Shown piece after piece: positions 53,168 through 63,525 of a stretch of 64,000 nt of DNA (position 1 is the stretch's first letter; each line of letters starts with the position of its first letter). A program made the translations under genes and the position numbers. The DNA lies in assembly GCA_030015575.1 (NCBI GenBank), contig JASDDO010000014.1:165139911-165203910 (forward strand), given 5' to 3'. Below the pieces are notes generated by a model. That model saw only the letters and a list, made by a program, of their open reading frames with translations. It did not search any database and was not told the DNA's origin. The stretch is from Agapanthus africanus (lineage: Eukaryota > Streptophyta > Magnoliopsida > Asparagales > Amaryllidaceae).

Positions 53168-53335
53168 GATTGATAATTCTGAAATGAGTGCATAAACTAG
53201 AAACTCCGAAATGGGTGAATAAACTAGAAACTCCGAAATGAGTACATAAACTAAAAATTCTGAAATGAGTGAATAAACCAGAGACTCCAAAATGAGTGAA
53301 TAAATTATAAACTCTGAAATGAGTACATTAAACTA
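53168..53335. repeat. 31-bp tandem repeat, ~6 copies
   Basis: Units of about AACTAGAAACTCCGAAATGA plus GTGAATA run head to tail from the RT break. The array is preceded by GAGCTGATGATTGATAA (53159-53175), which also occurs in the RT at 52800-52816. Confidence 0.85.
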
Positions 53336-53349
53336 TTTCGCGCCGGATC

Positions 53350-56300
53350 AAGACATCAAGAAACAAAAAGGTGCATGCGAATACAAAAATATACATATTT
53401 TTTATTCATGAATCAAAGTGTTTGAAATATACAATTTATAAAGAAAAAGAGATACAATTGTGATCTCTAAGAGGACGAGGTTTTTAGTAAAACGGTGACC
53501 CGCTCATTCTACTGCCGGAGCTCATTCTCGCGTTCTACTATTGCAGCCAACAGCGCTTCGATTTGAACTTGTTGTTGCAAGCACGAAGTAAGCTTCTTAG
53601 AAATCTCCTATTTAGCAACTTCATAGCCCTGCATTCCTCGCTCTGTAAAATCAAGGTCCCGTTTCAGCGGCTTTCCTTTGAAAATGCACCCTTGAAGGTG
53701 TCCAAAGATGACCGAGAGCCGCACAGCATTAGCTTCTACTTGAGCACGCAATTGTCTTGACTCTTTAAAATCCATTTCATACTCCTTCTGCTTCAGGACC
53801 AGCTTTTGCTCATAGTATTGAATGAAAGCAGTACATTGTTCGATTCACACAGTCAATTAAGCCTTTGAGGATAAGGCCTCAGGCATGAGATGCTTGCGCT
53901 TGATCTCATGGAGGCAATCCTCGATTTGCTTACAATAATCAACCTAGATACTGACGAAGTCTTCGTTATGGAAAGTCACAAGAGTCGCCAGCATTGGGTT
54001 GACTTCGTCGGAAAAGTCCCCAGCAGAAATGAGAGCCTCGACATTAAGGTTTTCAATAATTCGCTCAGCATACGCCTTCTATTTTCTGCACCTCTGGAAA
54101 ATTGACGTTTAGCGAAGGGTCCTGCGGGCATAGCTATACGGGATTCAATGGGAATTGAAACCAGCAGAGCTGCTACAGATAAAGATGGGTTAAATCTCTG
54201 TTTAAATAAAAAAAATGAATAAGATCTAACCTACCAATAGTTAGAAGCGGCAAATCTAAGAGCATAGAGGGCTCAGCCATTTCCTCGTCTTCTCCTTCGA
54301 GCCGTAAGACTGTAGTCAGTACAGGAAAATTCTTATTAGGGATGGATTACTTGTAGAAAGTTGAGATCATAAATGGAAATATACTAACCAACGCCAGAAG
54401 GAGGGACATGTTCTAATTGGAGGGCGAAGTGTTAAGTTAACACTTGGCACATATGGTTGAAAAGCACTTATGGAAGATTGCAACAATATACATCAAGCAA
54501 TTAATATAAGGAGTAATATCAATGCTGAAGGAAAAAAAGAAAATTGAAGGAAAAATTACCTTCTGTCGCTAAGCTTGAGAAGACTCAGGGAAGTGCAAAG
54601 GAGATAGGTAGAGCGATAACGGTCATGGTGCTAGCTGACGGGGGTTCTTCAATCAGCAGATTTCCAGGGTTGGCCGTGCCTATACCAGAAATAAAGAAAA
54701 CGTTAGCAAATATGTATAGCAGAAATAAGAATTTGAAAGTAATAGCACGGAAGGTACCTGTAGATTTCATAAGAACCGACGATGCGGGAACCATGATTGT
54801 ATCTGGAGCATCACTAGTCGCGACAGCTTCTTCGACTTCCACCACCATAGAGGAGATGGATTCAAAACTTGCGCCCTTATCTCCCGAATCTATAAGGGCT
54901 GTCACTGTGCAAGCATTACCCGTGGATACAGGAGATCCACCGGGAGGAGTGGCAGTTGGAGCAATATTAGACTTAAGATGAAGGCCCTCCATTCCAGAAT
55001 CTCCAGATGCCGCCACCTCATCTGCAGACCCAGCGTCTGAACTTGTCCCTTCTATATCAAGGAATGTTAAAATTCGGATAAGTTGCTACTTAAGGAAACC
55101 TGGAAAATAGGTGAAATCTTACCAGGTTTTATCGAAACATTAGGCCCTGCTTTCCCTAGAACCAAACGTTTTGCCTCCTTGCGAACCGCGCATACGATGT
55201 GCCTGCAGGCGATCGACAAGGCAGGGGGATGTCCTCCGTAGAAGCGCTAGGGGTTCGCGTTTCACTTGAGCCGGCATTAGTGGCTAGGCTGGCCCGATAC
55301 TCCTTTGCTACATGCCTCCGATGTTTCTCCTCGGCTTTGGCTGTATGAAGGGATCTCTCCAGAACAACTGACAGAGGAAGATCCTCATTTGAATCAGATC
55401 AGGAACTGCTACAACATCCGTCATTGACTGCTTTAACGACGCTTCCCGTAGTAACACATAGGTGGCCTGAGCAATAGTTGGCAGCTCTGAAGATTCTGTA
55501 GGGATCGTCGAATGAGGAATATCCTCTACGCTAATACCCAAAGATGGCACCTCGCTCGAAATAGCGCTAGTTACAGAGGTTCCTACAATGAAAAGAAAGG
55601 AGTCAAGGTGTAGGCAAAATGAGCTAAATGTTCTAAAACGCATAAAATAAATCATACTAAGGCCCATGGAAGCACGGAGCCTCTCCTCTTCCTTGTATGT
55701 TTTAATGGATGCCCAAAGAGCCTCTTCAATGGAGATTCCAGCTAAAAAAGTGTTAAATAAAACGCAATAACATTTTACTCTAAGATATACAAAGAGTATA
55801 GATGATGTGTACCCAACGCTGCAAGGGCAACAAGCGCTGCTTACTCACGGGCCAATCGTTCGGAAGCCTAAAAAGTGGCCTGAAGATCAGTCGCCGCGTT
55901 CTCATCGATAGAAGCTTCAGGACGAAAAAGATCGTCATTGGTCCCGTATTCTGATAGACCTTTATTATAGGGAGCATGGGGCTCTTGACCAAAGACAATA
56001 TCGGCTGAAAACATGGATTTCTCCTTCTTTTGCAAACAAGAGCAACTCCCGACGATAAGAGCTTTCTCTTTGTTGGCATCTTGGGGCGGCGTGTTCTGAT
56101 GTCCGAGCCATTGTATGACTCGGGAAACGTTGCAGACATCACATCGGGTTGTGGTTTAGCCATCGACACTATCGGAAAAACATGCGGAGCTAATACCGCA
56201 TTGCCCTCTCTCAGGGAAGGACGGATGACTGCGTGTCGTTTCTGCGGGACCGCAGGGTTGCTAGCCGGAACGGAATCCTTATGATCAAGGTGTATCCGCC

Positions 56301-56855
56301 TCTCTTCTTTGATAATAGCGCCCGTCGTGTGTTGATACCAGGCTATATAGTCGTTTAAAGCTCTCGGAATATGACTCGGTTCAGCCATCAGAAAGTGAGA
56401 CCTCATGTTCAATCGCATAAAATGGTGGATCGCATTGCGAACGGTTTCCTCTGAAGCAACCGGATTGACAAGAAACACCTCGAGAGGAACTCCCTGGTCA
56501 TAGCCTAATTGTTGAGCAAAATGATGTGGGTTATACCTCATGAACAGTACCGAGGCATTTTGCCTGAACACCAAGAATCCCGGCCTAATAGAGTACAGAT
56601 GTACAATTTCCCTAGCCTTTAAACCAGAAACCCCATCTTTGAACATGTCATGAAACGGCTGGAGCACTTTTGAAGATTCTTTGCCAATAGTCAAGACCCT
56701 ATCAACAAAAGTTATGCTATTCCCAACAATGCACTGATGCAAAAGCAACCATTGAGCTGCCCGTTGTGTTGGATCGGGAGAGAAAGCGTCGATCAACTGC
56801 ATGATCCGGAGGATGAAGCTAAATCCTTAGCTGGGTTTCCTTCGAGGTGGATCAT
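53350..56855 (-). pseudogene. Antisense intron-containing gene with PMD-like domain, downstream of T2 pol
   Basis: Minus-strand gene. A likely start, MIHLEGNPAKDL, lies at 56855; a one-base shift then leads into 56802-56040, with QRAAQWLLLHQCIVGNSITF, IVHLYSIRPGFLVFRQNASV and FMRYNPHHFAQQLGYDQGVP, features I associate with the plant mobile domain (aminotransferase-like) family. Splice sites are visible: donor GGCCC|GTGAGTAA (55849), acceptor TTTTTTAG|C (55741), donor CTTA|GTATGA (55658), acceptor CATTGTAG|G (55582), donor AACCTG|GTAAGA (55123). Joining across 55849/55741 and 55658/55582 keeps frame (SIEEALWASIKTYKEEERLR, then TSVTSAISSEVPSLG). Later exons (54585-55016) are Ser/Thr-rich. The 3' part (53500-53870) encodes a coiled-coil-like stretch (EMDFKESRQLRAQVEANAVR), with AATAAAAAA near 53405. 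Frameshifts near 56035 and 55400 and stops make it inactive. Confidence 0.6.
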
Positions 56856-58068
56856 TTTCGGCAAGGAAGGCCGACTCCCAAGCTCGTTCGCGATGATCTA
56901 GGAGCTAAGGAAGTGGAAAGAAGACGAAGAACATGACTACAAAGGTTGTAATCACAAATGTAGTAGTTAACTCCTTCTAATTAGTTTTTAGTTTAGTGTT
57001 TGGATTTGATTCTAGATTGTAGTAGTTCGTGCTCAAGTTTCGAAAATTTTCGTTTTGTATTCCACATAACCGCTAGTTTTCGGCGTGAGCATGAGCGCGC
57101 GCGCATGCTTGTAAACCGCTAAGCTAATGATATTTATTTGCAATTCACAAAGTAAATGGTATCATTGTTAAAGACATCATGGTTTTTTAGCGAAGTATAG
57201 AATAAAGTTGATCAAATAATATATTAAATCAAGGAATAATTACACGCTCTCACACTGTTGGATGTTATTCATCCCATTCACAATGCTTAGGAAAGTAATA
57301 ATTACGCTAACAATATGTTCGTGTTGTTAAATTTGAAGTTAAAAGGCAGTAGAAAAAAATTATGGACTTTGCAATTGTAGATTTAAACTTTTGCACCTCA
57401 TTTTCAATACTAAAGAAAATATTAATTTAGTGGACGAATGAATTGAAACACCCAACATTTTATATATTCAGAATTCATAATAATTCCTATCAAATTTAGT
57501 CGAAAAATTAATGGAGAGGATGGCTTATGCAATCCGACCATCCATAGGTTGTTGAAAAACTTACATTTTATATGCAAAAATTTAATATCACTGAACCTGG
57601 CCGTTAATAGCGAACTTTCCATTAAGAAAGTATAAGAAGATTTAGATTATGAATAAGGCAATTCGTATATATGTCATCCCAAAAATTTAGTTAACTTTAT
57701 AGATGGCTATTTAAATATAATGATTTCATATATATCTTCAAAACCTTGTCATTTTTGAAACACCGCCATGTTTCTAGTTACTTATAGTCAATGTAACTTA
57801 ATAATATGACGTAACTGATTAATGAAGGCTAGTTAAATTTTTTAGATATGGGACGAGTCTTTTGCTTAAACTAGCAGGCATCATAATGTACATCAAATTC
57901 TTTTATGGAAAAATAAACTCTTACCATTGAAAAGACAAAAACTTATTTATCATTGTCTTTATCATTATAACGAGAAACGAAAGGATTCATATGTCTTTTT
58001 CTATTTTTTACCTGATTGAAAATTTAAAAAATGAGATAATTTCCTCAAGCTTTCAAAGATTTCACCAT
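56856..58068. other. AT-rich intergenic DNA
   Basis: No supported gene. 57085-57115 holds a GAGCGCGCGCGCATG run. The rest is AT-rich single-copy-looking DNA with only short frames. Confidence 0.55.
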
Positions 58069-58100
<32 letters not shown>

Positions 58101-58126
58101 TCTCGTTCTCTCTCTCTCTCCACCCT
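58069..58126. repeat. (CT)n microsatellite
   Basis: A run of CTCTCT with a few interruptions (CACT, CGTT). Confidence 0.95.
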
Positions 58127-58449
58127 TTTCTCCCTTTTTTAAAGTAATAAAATATCAATAAAAACCATGAAAGTTACTCAAAACCCCTTGACCTTAATAT
58201 GATCACCAATCTTTTTGTATTTTAAATCTTACATTGCATAGTTATCTATATTAAGGTCTAAAGATAATTTAGCTCAAAATATTTGTGAATGCTCGTAGAT
58301 TATGATACGCCAATATACCATGTTAAAACAAATTGTTGGGAATATATGATTTATTATAAATTTCAAATATTTAAAATTTAAGTTTACAATATGCATCTAT
58401 TGTAATCCATTGGACATTAATATATAAATACCCAACCATGATCTAAAAG

Positions 58450-58725
58450 TTAATTTGTAATGTTGGGATACACACCCAAACATTCCATCGGCGTATGTTT
58501 AAAGCAATAAAAAGGGTGACAAGCACAACATGCAGCTCCTGGCCATGAATAACTCTTTTGTGAAATCAGATCGCTTTCCATGTTATTATCGATGTCGTTG
58601 ACGGGTGCTAAGGCCATTTCATCGTATGTCATTGCGATTCTTGCCTCAACAAGCCCCTGAAAGAACATAGATGGAAGCAACAATACAAGAATAGCAAGAC
58701 CTATTGCATAGTTTAAGACTTCCAT
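58450..58725 (-). CDS. Putative secreted cysteine-rich peptide
   Basis: A 91-residue intact frame. Residues 1-29 look like a signal peptide: a short polar start, a hydrophobic core AIGLAILVLLLPSMFF, then LVEA as a plausible cleavage site. The predicted mature part of ~62 residues is acidic at first (YDEMALAPVNDIDNNMESD) and ends in a Cys-rich tail, GAACCACHPFYCFKHTPMEC, with five Cys in 17 residues. A TATA box (58778-58784) lies about 55 bases upstream of the ATG, giving a short untranslated leader. It is outside every recognisable transposon, and the frame has no defects. I do not recognise the family. It could be a signalling or defence peptide, or a chance frame; the odd number of Cys may mean a missing exon. 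Confidence 0.5.
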   Translation of the reverse strand: MEVLNYAIGLAILVLLLPSMFFQGLVEARIAMTYDEMALAPVNDIDNNMESDLISQKSYSWPGAACCACHPFYCFKHTPMECLGVYPNITN

Positions 58726-58777
58726 TATCTTTGATCTTCTTAGACTTTGAGATAATCTAACCTTCTTTACTCTTACA

Positions 58778-58784
58778 ATTTATA
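58778..58784 (-). promoter_or_regulatory. TATA box of the Cys-rich peptide gene
   Basis: Minus-strand GGGTATAAATTG. The likely start of transcription is ~30 bases on, near 58750, about 25 bases before the ATG. Confidence 0.45.
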
Positions 58785-59004
58785 CCCATTACAGAGCACC
58801 TTATGGATTTAATGCTATTGAATAATTTGTAAATAAATTAGCCAAAATCTTCTTACTTTAATGGCAAATTGATAACCTTCTTTATTAACCTTAAGAGTTA
58901 CCAATAAACTCCTCAAACTTACTACACCATGAAATAAATCCTTCCGATCTCATTTAGCAATCCTTCATGAGTAACATTATCGCCCATTTAATTATAACTA
59001 TTGC

Positions 59005-59120
59005 CAAAGTGCCTTTGCTCGAGCGGCAATGATACTCTCCCACTTGATGAGAAGTCTTGAATTCGAAACCCCCAAAACTTAGGAGTTGTTGCAAAAAAGT
59101 AAAATAATAATAATTATTAT
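59005..59120 (+). mobile_element. tRNA-derived SINE (short or partial)
   Basis: TTTGCTCGAGCGGCAA resembles a pol III A box and GTCTTGAATTCGAAACCC a B box about 30 bases later, as in tRNA-type SINE heads. The stretch then reads CCAAAACTTAGGAGTTGTTG and ends in an A-rich/AAT-repeat tail. Target duplications are not clear. Confidence 0.5.
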
Positions 59121-59261
59121 TTCTATGTTCGTGTGTCATGCAAAGAAAGGGTTAAATTGAGATGCGGAGAGCAGCATGACTGTGACCAATAGTGTATTGC
59201 AAGAGGACATGTTCCATGTTTTAAGTTGGGATGGGTACCATCCTAAGGGCTTAGAATAAAA

Positions 59262-59440
59262 ATGTAACTATCACATAACTTTCTCTTCATATGACTGTAC
59301 CGTATATAATGCATTTTATGTCATGTGCCATATTTTTGAAACAACAGATAATGTAACTATCACATAACTTTCTCTTCTTATAACTGTACTGTATATAATG
59401 TATTTTATGTCATGTGCCATATTTTTGAAACAACAGATAA
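59262..59440. repeat. Tandem duplication, 89-bp unit
   Basis: ATGTAACTATCACATAACTT starts at 59262 and again at 59351. Both copies end TTTGAAACAACAGATAAT and differ at only a few bases, so the duplication is recent. Confidence 0.92.
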
Positions 59441-59874
59441 TCTCATATATATGACACATGTACAGTTAAGAACAATAATTTATTAGAACCAAATGATTTT
59501 TATTGAATGATTATATTATAACCGAAATATATTTCCATAATCTGCATAGGTTAATATTAAAGTACAAAAACAAAAGGGATGAGATATTATTTTTGTAATT
59601 TCTAGGAGTGTATATAATGATGCAACAATATTATCTAAATTATATAGAAAAAGATAGGACTTTTCAATATAACGAAACTAAAACATAAGGTACTAAATGA
59701 ATCTATACATAAAAAAGAATAAGAAATTTAAGGTATAAGAAATAATAGAAATCGATCATTATTGAAGAAGAATTACAAATCTACACAAAAAATTTAAAAA
59801 GATCAATTAGAAAATTAAAACTAACTTTTTTATATTATCTTTAATGTTGAAGTCATAGATGATTGAAAAAAATA

Positions 59875-60317
59875 CACTACTACAATAATCGTTTGCCCCT
59901 ATGGATATATCCATAAGGACATAAAATTCCTCCGTAGGTCCAAAAGCCGCAGGTGCAAGTCTTCATCCTGAACATGTCTCTACGGAGTAATAATTGCCTC
60001 TACACCTTATTCCGTAAGGACATAATCTTTATTTAATTTATCTGTTTATAAAATAAAGTACTTGCCCCTACGGAAAGGGCCTGATAAATGCCCCTACGTA
60101 TTTATCCGTAGGGGCAAGTTTTACCCCGCTACTGAGTCTGTAGGGACAAAGTATCAGATACGGAGAAGTAAGGGCAAAAGCGCTTAAGTCGTAGGTGCAA
60201 CAGTTGCCCCTACGGAGTAATCCGCAGGGAAATTATATCAGGTTTTTTTTTAAAAAAAAGGCCTTCCCGTTTTTTCCTCGCCCTGTGCACAATAATATAT
60301 ATATCATATAGCCAAAA
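59875..60317 (+). mobile_element. Truncated CACTA end with GCCCCTACGG subterminal repeats
   Basis: It begins CACTACTACAATAATCG after a possible 3-bp site ATA. About ten subterminal copies of TTGCCCCTACGG / CCGTAGGGGCAA follow in both orientations, including a facing pair at ~60089-60118. A T-rich/A-rich junction and CCTTCCCGTTTTTTCCTCG come next. The opposite terminus is absent; the sequence passes into T3 LTR at about 60318. It belongs to a different CACTA family from 12381. Confidence 0.75.
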
Positions 60318-60638
60318 ACAGAAATACGGTTGAGCGCCTTACGTGATTCCCACGTGAGCGTCCAAAACAGAAGACTCGGCGCCTCACGTGAAATACAGTT
60401 GAGCGCTGTATAAAGTGCTGAGCACTGTAAATTTAGTCAAAATAATTAAGTGCCTGGCACTGATTGGGTAGCGCCCATGTCTGAGAGCCTCAGTTGATAC
60501 ACACGTGAGCGCCAGAGCAGCAAATAAGTGCTTAGCACTTCTGAATAAAGGGATAAAGCCCAAGACTGAGCCTAAATTAGTTAAGTCCTTCTGAAGTTCT
60601 CTTGCAGTCGAGCCCAAATACTCTGTTGTTGGATCTTA
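60318..60638 (+). repeat. T3 LTR fragment
   Basis: It carries three G-boxes (60344-60390), the TATA box TGTATAAAGTGC (60408-60414) and AAGTGCTTAGCACTT. It matches T2 44174-44481 and ends at GTTGGATCTTA, where the deletion joins gag sequence. Confidence 0.87.
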
Positions 60639-62280
60639 GTCTCTCTTCACAAATACATAGGGTCTGGAGAAAAGTTCAAGACTCTGTGCTTAACAAAAAT
60701 CATCGACCTAAAAGATCTAATGGCCGACAAGAAAAAGGCCGCTCCTTCACCATACATCGGGGGCTCGTTCCTAAACAGGTGCCTGTCACAATGGCTCAAT
60801 CATCTCCAACTCCTCATAAAAGAACGAGGCCGGAGAAAATCCTACCGTCCGCAACAAATTCCAAAGGAGATGAATCTAAACGCCCTAAGTCTAGGGACAT
60901 TACCGTACATACGGTCTACATAGCCTCAGGGAAAGAAGAGAGCCCTGCCTCGGTGAGTCACCAACCTCAAACTCGGTCGTTGACAAAGGCTCAGGAGCAA
61001 CAACAAAAGCTCCAAGAAATCCTGACCAAAATGGCAGCACTCATCGGACAAAAAGAAAGTCTAGATAAAGAGGCTGAACAGCTCCAAGAGCAAGAGACCG
61101 ATACAGAGTTATTGCGACAAGTGCTGGAAAGAAAAGATAAGGGAGCTGCAGAGAAAGCTGCTAACACCAAGCAGATGGCTCTTCTATTCCAAGACATGGT
61201 AGTAATGATGGTACAACCGAAACCCCCAGCCGAAGATCCGCCAATAGTTATTGAGGATGACAAAAGGGAAATATCAAACCCTCCTCTGGCCTTATCAGCG
61301 ACTAAGGAAGAAACCATCTCCAAGGCAGCGCTGGATGACTACATCGCTCAACAAATAAGAGCTCACCAGGCCAGTGAAGCCGCCAGCCAATTCGTCAGAA
61401 CCGGGAGACTATATCCGGCCCGGTATGACCAAATCAAGTACCCTCCGGGATATACAATCCCCAAGTTCCATGGCTATAAAGAAACGGGAAATCCTCACCG
61501 GCATGTCACACAATTCAGAGCACTATGCAGCAATACTGGAGGCGAAGACAAACTGTTGCTTTGCCAATTTTTCGGAAGCTTGTCAGAGACAGCTTTTGAA
61601 TGGTACTCGGAGCTCCAAAATGACTTCGTGAAAACCTTCTCCGAAATGGAACTGCTATTCACGCAACGGTTTGCCAGCGCAAGTGAACGCATTCCGATCA
61701 CAGCGCTGATCAATGCTAAGGTAAAGCCGGGAGAAACTTGTGTCCAATACGTGATCTGGTCGCGGAACCTATGGTCTAAGTGTGAACAGCGCATTGAAGA
61801 GTCTCCAGCCATTGGCATGTTCATCAGGACCCTCGATCCTTAATCGACTGTGTCCCAATTCATGACATTCTTCAAACCTACCACCTTTCAGACGCTGATA
61901 GACAAGTTGGCCTAAATGGATCAGATGGGCCATGGGCCTTCCTCCTTAAATAAAGACCCTCGAAATAACAAGGGTAAAGGGAAAGCGACCTTTATTACCA
62001 ATACGCAACAACAACCGAGTGGCCCAAAACTGGCTGCTCGCCAAAACAACGCGCTTCTGTGCCCGTCCTTAGAAGAAAGGCTAGGATGCGCTTACTCGTT
62101 CTCTCACGACTTGACGAGAAGACTTTTTGAACTGGAAATGCATAATAACCCCATCACATTGCCACACCTGCGACGTCAACAACCCCAATTACTGCTCCTA
62201 TCACAGAATAGTGAGTCATCCAATTGAGAATTGCTACATCTTCAAAAATTGGGTTGAAGATCAATACCAGCAGGAAAGTT
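60602..62280 (+). pseudogene. T3 gag with LTR-derived start (413-codon frame, then decayed)
   Basis: An ATG at 60602 lies in LTR sequence; MQSSPNTLLLDLSLSSQ is LTR- and junction-encoded. Across the deletion at 60638/60639 it is in frame with gag (IHRVWRKVQDSVLNKNH). It then runs through the coiled coil EQQQKLQEILTKM and the whole gag domain (YTIPKFHGYKETGNPHRHV, FEWYSELQ, LFTQRFASASERIP) to TAA at 61841. Beyond are TTFQTLIDKLA, another TAA at ~61913, and the finger YCSYHRIVSHPIENC, which keeps its His. The N-terminal VFDRL repeats are missing. An LTR TATA box lies ~190 bases upstream of the ATG. Confidence 0.8.
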
Positions 62281-63525
62281 CGTGCTGTCTGATAATTGGA
62301 GGGTAAACCCGCCCCAGAAACACGCTCCCAAAAAGGTGGACGCACAGGGGGCATCGTGCTCGCTTGTAGAGGAAGCTCCGTGGGAAGTAATTATTTCAAC
62401 AAAAAAAAAGATTGCTAAACGATTTACAAGCATGTCCAGCAATCAGGTGGAAAAGCCTACTTGAACCTGAAATTATTGAAGGGATGTTGAAGCCACACCC
62501 CGTACCGAAAATTGTTGATAAGGGGAAAACCCCCAAGTCAAGCTTTCAAACTCTTCTAAGAAAAATAAGAAGACTAAGAAACCCGTGCAGACTGCCGAGT
62601 ATGATGACAGGCGCACAGAGCTTCAGAAATATATAGACGCACTGGAAAAATATAACCAGAAGGTGCGGACACCAGTCACGCTCGAAGAATTCCTCAAGAT
62701 ATTCTTGAGGACGGAGACAGTAACAATGATGAGTAAAATGACTCATCAGAAGAAATGGAAGACTATGTAGCAAGTTGCCACATAGTCTCCCATTCGTCGT
62801 TATATGGCGAAGATGCTCTCTTAGCGTCATATAATGCTATGGAGGAACTGGGGGCAGAATCGGCGCTAAATTCCTGAGACTGCCAGAAGATGACCCGATT
62901 GAGAGATTTTTAAACGAAGCCTTTCAAAAAAGTAAAGACGACCGAGAACGCGAGACAGACATATATGAAAAGGTTAAGCGTCAGTATCTAAATAAAGAAG
63001 CTGCGGTGAGAACAAGTTGTAAAGCGCTCCGACCAAACTAAAACACACCTGCAATAAATAAGAGCAGGATCAAAACTGAGAAGCGATTCGCCAAAGCTCT
63101 CTCAATGGGGATGAAGCTGCCACATCTAATGAAGTACACTTCTGGAGTCCCAAACTTCGACAGAGGAGATTCAAATCTAAAATTCTGCTTATATCATCGA
63201 AGGGTCACCCACCCTATTGAGGAATGCAGTGCCTTCAAGAAGTGGTGGCAATGATATGTTGCCTATTGAAAACACTTCATGAAGGGGAACGTGAAGCTCA
63301 CGCTCGTCAAAGTAAGAACGACGAGACAAACGCGCATGAAAAAATGACTGAAAACTATCATATGGTTGGTACCAGTTCAAAAGGAGAAAAACCTCCTGTT
63401 CTCACGTTCAGGAGCGATTCCGAGAATGAAACGTCCCTCAACCCTCTCTTCGAAGACTCCAGCTCGCAAAAAGAAGAGGAGGAGAAGAACTGCGAGATTA
63501 TTCAGCTGCGTGACCGTACGCTACC
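62281..63525 (+). pseudogene. T3 gag extension and second finger
   Basis: It matches T2 47620-48855: VDAQGASCSLVEEAPWEV, LNDLQACPAIRWKSLLEPEI, FLNEAFQKSKDDRERE, a finger reading FCLYHRRVTHPIEEC, FRSDSENETSLNPLFEDS and LRDRTLP. Frame changes and stops occur at mostly the same places as in T2. Confidence 0.82.

Noticed and set aside
55780..56040. Last ~90 residues of the 340-residue antisense frame
   Set aside because: From ~56035 the protein-like reading (SADIVFGQEPHAPYNKGL) continues in another frame, followed by a splice donor. The listed tail is a frameshift product.
59041..59090. Possible functional tRNA gene
   Set aside because: Only A- and B-box-like words are present. No cloverleaf or CCA-side acceptor stem can be formed, so it is better explained as a SINE head.
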